The notes beneath the pieces were generated by a model. That model did no database searches. It was not told the DNA's origin and saw only the letters and a list, made by a program, of their open reading frames with translations. Source: Laetiporus sulphureus 93-53 (Eukaryota; Basidiomycota; Agaricomycetes; Polyporales; Laetiporaceae). Taken from it: a DNA stretch of 64,000 nt. Of the stretch, positions 59,151 to 64,000 are shown piece after piece (position 1 is the stretch's first letter; the number at the start of each line of letters is the position of its first letter). The DNA lies in NCBI RefSeq assembly GCF_001632365.1, contig NW_024468517.1, positions 535,392-599,391 on the forward strand, given 5' to 3'. The translations under genes were made by a program, and so were the position numbers.

Positions 59151-60632
59151 TCAATTAACCAGCCCCACTATGCGTTTGGAGCCTCGACGATTGTAAGTCT
59201 CCACAAAGAGATCACGCAAGAGCCGCACTTCGTCTTGGATCTCTGAAGGCTGCTGGCCTTGTCTGACCTCGACCATCGTGTCTTTGTCGACCAGATACAC
59301 GTCCCGCGACGGTAAGTCGTATTTGTCGAGGTTGTGACCAACGCTTCTGCAGGTCTCCTCGCGGTATTTCTTCCGCGCCTCCTCGAGAACCAACGCCGTG
59401 CGCCTGCCACTCCCATCCAGGTCGTTCGCGATATTTCGGATATGTTGGAGGGACTTGGATCGCACGATGTACGCCGTAATGTGGTAGCCTGCACAATTCT
59501 TCAATATTGCGATGTCGTTGTTCGTGACGCGATCGCCTATCAAGACAATGATGCAGTCGAAGATGTAGAGACCTTGCTTCTGGAAGTAGGCGTCGTGATT
59601 TCCGACATCCGAGGCGCCTGCGCCCGGGATATCGTACCAGGCGACAGGGAGGATGGGATCGGGGTAGCGGGTGACGGCCGTCGTGGTCTCAGTGACCCCT
59701 GCGGGCGCGGCTTTCGTGCCTTGATTGTTCCGAAGACCGCGTACGGCATTTATCAACGACGATTTGCCGCTCCCAGCTACGCCGGCGACAGCGAAATGGA
59801 ACCAACCCTCCTGGTACCCAAGACGCCGTTTGGTCTCCTTGAACTCCACTAGGGAAGGCACGAGTGCCAATTCCAACTTTAATGAAGGCCCTGCAAGAAC
59901 TGTCTTCGACGAGCGCGCCTCTTCCCCAGTAGCACGCTTGGTGCCAGCTGTCTTCTTGCGCCCCTCGGCGGCCACCGTCTTCTTTTCATCGTCGGCCTTC
60001 TGTTGATCATTACTCGACTTCTTCTTCTCTCCGACCGCACTCCTGCCCCCGCTGATAACCTCCTTCGTGCTCGTACGTACTTCCCTCTTCTCCTTGATGA
60101 ATACCACCCTTTCCACTCTCTTCTCGCAGAGTGCGCGTTCCACAACCACCACGGGGTCCGCGGACTGCTTTGCTGTCCCGACAGCCGGTTCCGCGACCTT
60201 TTTCTTCGCCTCTTCCTTTGTCTTACGTGCCTGCTCTTCCGCTTTCTTCCGCTTCTCCTCAGCCTTTTTCTGCTCTTCCTCGGCTTTCTGTTTCTGTTTC
60301 CGCTGTTCGTCGGCCTTCTTCTGACGCTCCCTGGCGATTCGCTGCTCCTCTGCTTTCTTCTGTTGTTCCTCGACTTTTCGCTTGTGCTCCTCGGCTTTCT
60401 TCTGCTGCTCTCTGACTTTCTGGGCGTGCTCTTGAGCACGCTTCCGCTCCTCAGCTCTCTTCTGTTGTTCTTCGGCCTCCTCCTTCTCCTTCGCTTCCTT
60501 CTCCAATTCCTGCATGACCGAGTTGGCTTGTATGTAGCTGGACATCCTCACCGACTTCATTTGCTCGAAGACTGCGAGGACGGTGTGGAACATCTCTTCT
60601 GATCTGAATAAGCCGGGTCTGTGAGCCATCAC
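59151..60632 (-). CDS. IRG-like (immunity-related GTPase fold) protein with N-terminal charged coiled coil
   Basis: A single long frame of 493 residues. Residues about 40-145 are an extreme Glu/Lys/Gln helix (repeats of EEQQKKAEEHKRK type), followed by a basic, low-complexity linker. From about residue 265 comes a P-loop GTPase: G1 VAGVAGSGKSSLINAVRG, G2 region GVTETTTAVTRYPDP, G3 WYDIPGAG. The G4 position reads VRSKSL without the usual Asp. The G1/G3 pattern and the following QKQGLYIFDCIIVLIGDRVT resemble interferon-inducible p47/IRG GTPases, which also occur in fungi. The role is unknown; family members act at membranes. An alternative start at 60675 is possible: a 14-nt first exon (60675-60662) and a 43-nt intron would give MASSS in place of MMAHR. 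Confidence 0.82.
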   Translation of the reverse strand: MMAHRPGLFRSEEMFHTVLAVFEQMKSVRMSSYIQANSVMQELEKEAKEKEEAEEQQKRAEERKRAQEHAQKVREQQKKAEEHKRKVEEQQKKAEEQRIARERQKKADEQRKQKQKAEEEQKKAEEKRKKAEEQARKTKEEAKKKVAEPAVGTAKQSADPVVVVERALCEKRVERVVFIKEKREVRTSTKEVISGGRSAVGEKKKSSNDQQKADDEKKTVAAEGRKKTAGTKRATGEEARSSKTVLAGPSLKLELALVPSLVEFKETKRRLGYQEGWFHFAVAGVAGSGKSSLINAVRGLRNNQGTKAAPAGVTETTTAVTRYPDPILPVAWYDIPGAGASDVGNHDAYFQKQGLYIFDCIIVLIGDRVTNNDIAILKNCAGYHITAYIVRSKSLQHIRNIANDLDGSGRRTALVLEEARKKYREETCRSVGHNLDKYDLPSRDVYLVDKDTMVEVRQGQQPSEIQDEVRLLRDLFVETYNRRGSKRIVGLVN

Positions 60633-60802
60633 AGTATCATTTATTGTTGTAATGCACTCACGAGGACGAAGCCATGGTTAAGGCAATAAGCGCACGGATT
60701 TCCGGCTCAAAACGAGACGCAAGAGAAAATACGCGGATGAAGTGCAGACAGGCAGATGCAGTTATGATAGCAGTGTATGTGGATGAGCGATCCTCATCGC
60801 CA

Positions 60803-60813
60803 TTTTATATATC
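60803..60813 (-). promoter_or_regulatory. TATA-like box of the IRG-like gene
   Basis: On the minus strand the sequence reads ATATATAAAAT, about 130 bases upstream of the possible start at 60675 and about 170 upstream of 60632. Confidence 0.4.
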
Positions 60814-61401
60814 TGCGAGAGGGCGATGCATATGGGTCAGCATCACCAGAGCGGACCACATGGCGCCTTGCGTCGGGCACCGCCCAAGGTGGACCGCCAC
60901 GGTGGATCGATCTGGTTTGATGCGGCCCTGTTTGATGTTTCTTGTGAATTTGCGCCTCGTTCAGGCTAGCCAGCGATCAATGGCGTGCCGTTAGTGCGTT
61001 CGTTACCCGCAGATCACTGCAAAGGTTTCATTTTCGGGGCAGTCTCACCGCATTTCGCTGCAGGATACCAGGACAAAGCACGTCGACGAGCAAGTACCGC
61101 GTGGGATCCGTCCTTTGCGCGGGCGTGAAGCGAGAGGCTTCCAGTTGATGTCATGCTCCGAATTGCCAAAGCGCAGACCACATTCTGGCGGAGTTCAACC
61201 GCATGGGCGCTCGCGTGACCGCATCCGACGCAAGTGATGATATATGACTCGATGCGTTCAGGAACCTTCGGAACGTTAGTCGGTCAAGCGGCACATTCAG
61301 TTCAAGCATAAATACACACACGTACGTGTTGGGACCGTTTCACATCAGCGTTCGGGAAAGGTAAGCCTCCGAAGGGAGAAGAGGTGGCTTAGACTTTGCG
61401 C

Positions 61402-61580
61402 CAGGCAAGGCATCAGACGGTGCGTTTTATCGACCGTCCCTTCTGAGCTTCGGGGCGCAAGCTCAAGACTAGCTAGTTGGGGTAGTCAAGGCTCGCGTCA
61501 GATAAGGCGCCAGACGGTGCGTTTCATCGACCGTCTCTTCTGTCCTTCGATGAGCAAACTCAGGACTGACCAGTGCATTG
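61402..61580. repeat. Two diverged tandem copies, 97-bp spacing
   Basis: AGACGGTGCGTTTTATCGAC at 61415 and AGACGGTGCGTTTCATCGAC at 61512, with similar flanks (AAGGC... before; CTTCTG...CTCA after). Confidence 0.65.
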
Positions 61581-62773
61581 TCGTCGGCAAACCCCTTGAA
61601 CGCGTTCCGTTGACGACCAAGCGTAGCGTTCCTACGCGAGAGCTGTGCACACTGCACAGGTGCCTGTCTCACCTTCAGCGGGCTGCACAGCATAGCCTTA
61701 GCGCTGCGCGGAGACACGGGCTGGTATGGAGAATGGAGACCAGAAGGCCCCGGGTGTTGACAGGAGGTACGACCATTGGTTGGAAGTGGTGTGTTGCCAA
61801 CGCGTTATCTCTCTGGTCGAGCAGGGGGTCCAGGCTCACGAACCCTGTCATGTTCGTGACGCGTGCGAGAGCTGCGCCCGGCTTCTCCCAAGGTTAACGT
61901 TCGCCATAGACACTTCTCTGCGGTCCAATCTATCAATCCTGCGGCTCCCTTTCGCTCTTCAGTCCTCAACGTAACGGATCGGTACTTCCTGATAACAGAC
62001 GTGAGGCATCATCTCGAGAAGGTTACGTGGATGATCGGATCAAGCCTGTTCAGTGAACGAGCGAGTGATGTTACCCTGTCCCCCTCGGGAAGTGGTCGGT
62101 GCCGTGGTCTATATGGAGACAGTGGCCCAAGCTTCCTGTGCTGTTGTAAGCGGGCTGTGCATCTTCTATTGGCCTCACGTCTACATGGCGGCGGAAGCAT
62201 GGAATATACAGGATGAATGCTAGCTTGTCCTGAACGCCAGCAGGAGTCATCGGCAGAATGGTAGGTCCGCACCGTGTCTCTCGGGTCGAGCTTGACATGC
62301 AGACCTGCCATGTCTGCGATGCAGGTAAGAGCTGTGTTGGGCCTGTTTCAAGGCTCAGACGTTCACCATCGACGTGCTCTACGGCTCAGCTTCCCAATCA
62401 CATAGCTTTCATTTGCTCACATGGAGTCCCAGCACGTCCTATCGGGAATCCCTGATATCGGACACACGACATATGTTGGAAGGACGACATCGTCGAACGG
62501 TCAAATGTTCCACCATGCAACGAGTTAGATGGTCCATTTCGTCGCATAAGCAAAATGTACGTTCTCCTTTTTAACGCCTTTTGTCACCTTTCTATGCCGT
62601 TTTCCAGGAGATTGTCAGTGGCTAAAGTCGGTAATTTAAATATACTGCAAACAAATTGATGTGATGAGGATTTGGTGCGTAATTTGGACCACGACGACGA
62701 CATTCATCATACCAAGCTTGTGAGAATGCCTAACTTTTCAAGTATACGAGGTGGGTGATTCAAACGGTATACA

Positions 62774-63190
62774 TGTTGAAGGAATAATACATTCCAAGTA
62801 ATCTACGAAGATCACAATATGAAGAAGGGTATGGAAGGACAATGTCCAATGATATAATACCAAGAGATCATACAATAGGACATTGACCAATCAGGATATT
62901 CATAGAGTATCATACGACACTGAGTAAATATGCCATTGGCCAGTTAGATACTGTAGTATTACTCATCTATGTAAGTAGACAGTGGCTGTAGATACCAGAG
63001 GTCCTAGAACTGGTATATGGGGTCTTTACCCACATGTATATATACTAGGTAGCTACACCACAATCTATAGTGACTTCTCCACTGAGAGACTCGACCCCTT
63101 AACTGGGAGTCTTGTAGCCTTGCCCACTAAGTCCTCACTGCACTGTGTCAAGCCTGCACCTGTTGCTGGTAGCACACAGCTCATTTATCA
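62774..63190. mobile_element. Solo LTR (417 bp), Copia-like end, target-site duplication ATACA
   Basis: It starts TGTTGAAGGAATAA and ends CATTTATCA, giving TG...CA termini. ATACA is present at 62769-62773 and 63191-63195. An internal TATA-like ATGTATATATACTAG occurs near 63032-63046, so the plus strand is the likely orientation. No internal coding sequence. Confidence 0.75.
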
Positions 63191-63982
63191 ATACATCTCG
63201 AGGATCACACCGCGCGCATCCGTGATACGCGAGGCACATAAGTTCCGAAGATATCATATGCACTGCATACGTTCCGAGAAGTACGATGTCGATCGAAATA
63301 TCATATATCATGGTCACATACAGCACAGTCGTCATCCGGCTCCGGGCTGCCCAGCATTTCAGATTCAATTGGACAGCTGGAACCATGGGTGCAACGAAAG
63401 GTGGCTATGGATTGCCAAGTACTGAAGGGAGAGGTATGCCCGGCACTGCTATCTGAAGTTAGACGACAAGGATATGATACTGCTGCATCAGGGCAACAGT
63501 GATAGGCATTCCGGAGGGTGTGGATGGAATTGTGAGGCTGGGGGATTTGCTTACAGGTGGGAGTGCTTCCCCGACCTACGCCGACCACTGCCTACTTAGG
63601 CGGTGAATGTGCGATATCTCGAAAACGCGACGATTGCAAGCAACTCATAATTATCGTCGGACAGCAGTCCATTTGTAATGCACCGCTCTCCAAATCACGA
63701 TCGTCGGCATCAGTCGCGTGCGTCTTGCACTCCGCGAAAGACGTGTGCGTTTCTCCTGCCCCATTAAGCATCGCCGGAGACAGACTAGGGCAGCCGAGGG
63801 GATAACGGGAGGGAGCCTATCAGGTCGCGCGATATATGAAGGGTTAAACGGCGTGAGATCGCGCGCGTCGGCGAGAGCCGAGGGAGGGAGGCGGACGCGC
63901 AGGGAGCCATCCTCGCCGCGACTCCCTCTCACGGCACAGGATGATCTCTCACTGCGCAGGCTCCCCGCTTGTCTTCCCCCGC
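63191..63982. other. Intergenic region before the gene at the window edge
   Basis: About 790 bases. The last 200 bases become GC-rich, with GATATATGAA near 63831 as a possible TATA region and a pyrimidine-rich tract just before the ATG at 63983. Confidence 0.4.
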
Positions 63983-64000
63983 ATGGCCTCCATCCAGTCC
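63983..64000 (+). CDS. Possible start of a gene cut by the window end
   Basis: The last 18 bases read MASIQS after a pyrimidine-rich leader typical of basidiomycete promoters. Too short to name. It may be only a chance ATG. Confidence 0.25.

Larger units (their letters stand above)
60676..62773. other. Gene-poor region with degenerate repeats
   Basis: About 2.1 kb. Two imperfect copies of a CAGACGGTGCGTTT block (around 61414 and 61511) are 97 bp apart. A segment near 61855-61920 is loosely repeated near 62290-62355, the second copy looking CpG-depleted. No supported gene. Confidence 0.4.

Noticed and set aside
60003..60602. Plus-strand ORF of 199 codons rich in Leu, looking like a membrane protein
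   Set aside because: Antisense of the Glu/Lys codon repeats of the IRG-like gene; GAG/AAG read backwards gives Leu/Phe, a known artefact.

Overview
The window is fungal nuclear DNA, most probably from an Agaricomycete basidiomycete. The genes are split by many short GT-AG introns, mostly 43-80 nt. Sequence families typical of mushrooms are present: a KDZ-type transposase with CxC5/CxC6 cysteine clusters, a basidiomycete serine-protease-like family, and a multi-exon fungal ankyrin family. Nothing prokaryotic (operons, Shine-Dalgarno sites, CRISPR) is seen.

Layout. 144-8764 holds ordinary genes on the plus strand: a LYR-motif protein, a roughly 1770-residue ankyrin protein carrying one apparent frameshift, and a small unknown protein. 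9055-13426 holds two coiled-coil genes (A, B) on the minus strand. 14530-16652 is an Erv46/ERGIC3-type cargo receptor in nine exons. 17541-22308 holds coiled-coil genes C and D on the plus strand. 22309-38775 is an accessory block. It contains an inverted-repeat element, two solo LTRs with target-site duplications, and a 12.4 kb region bounded by inverted repeats that carries a KDZ transposase, two decayed companion genes and satellite arrays. A serine-protease-like pseudogene cut by a TA-flanked MITE follows. 38776-50658 holds four more coiled-coil genes (E-H). 50659-57372 is gene-poor. 57373-58215 is a zinc-finger gene, and 59151-60632 (minus) is a dynamin/IRG-like GTPase with a long charged coiled coil. 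The rest is gene-poor, with a third solo LTR and the start of a gene at the right edge.

Main result. Eight genes (A-H) form one tandemly expanded family of coiled-coil proteins. Six share an N-terminal signature (RPSPLxRFSTSxVSLLKSQPSEA-like) encoded by a phase-1 first exon of 124-154 nt, a second exon of 125-131 nt, a third exon of 228-273 nt (252 nt in four of the eight genes) and one long last exon of heptad-like repeats. Their C-termini differ: three end in CaaX-like prenylation boxes (CVVQ, CIIM, CSIQ), one ends in a transmembrane segment, and the rest are basic or hydrophilic. This suggests rod-like proteins of different lengths with or without a membrane anchor. I do not recognise the family and assign no function.

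The KDZ block separates D from E, so it probably inserted into an older gene array. At least four in-frame TGA codons in that block sit where CGA would restore a sensible reading, which is the mark of CpG deamination.
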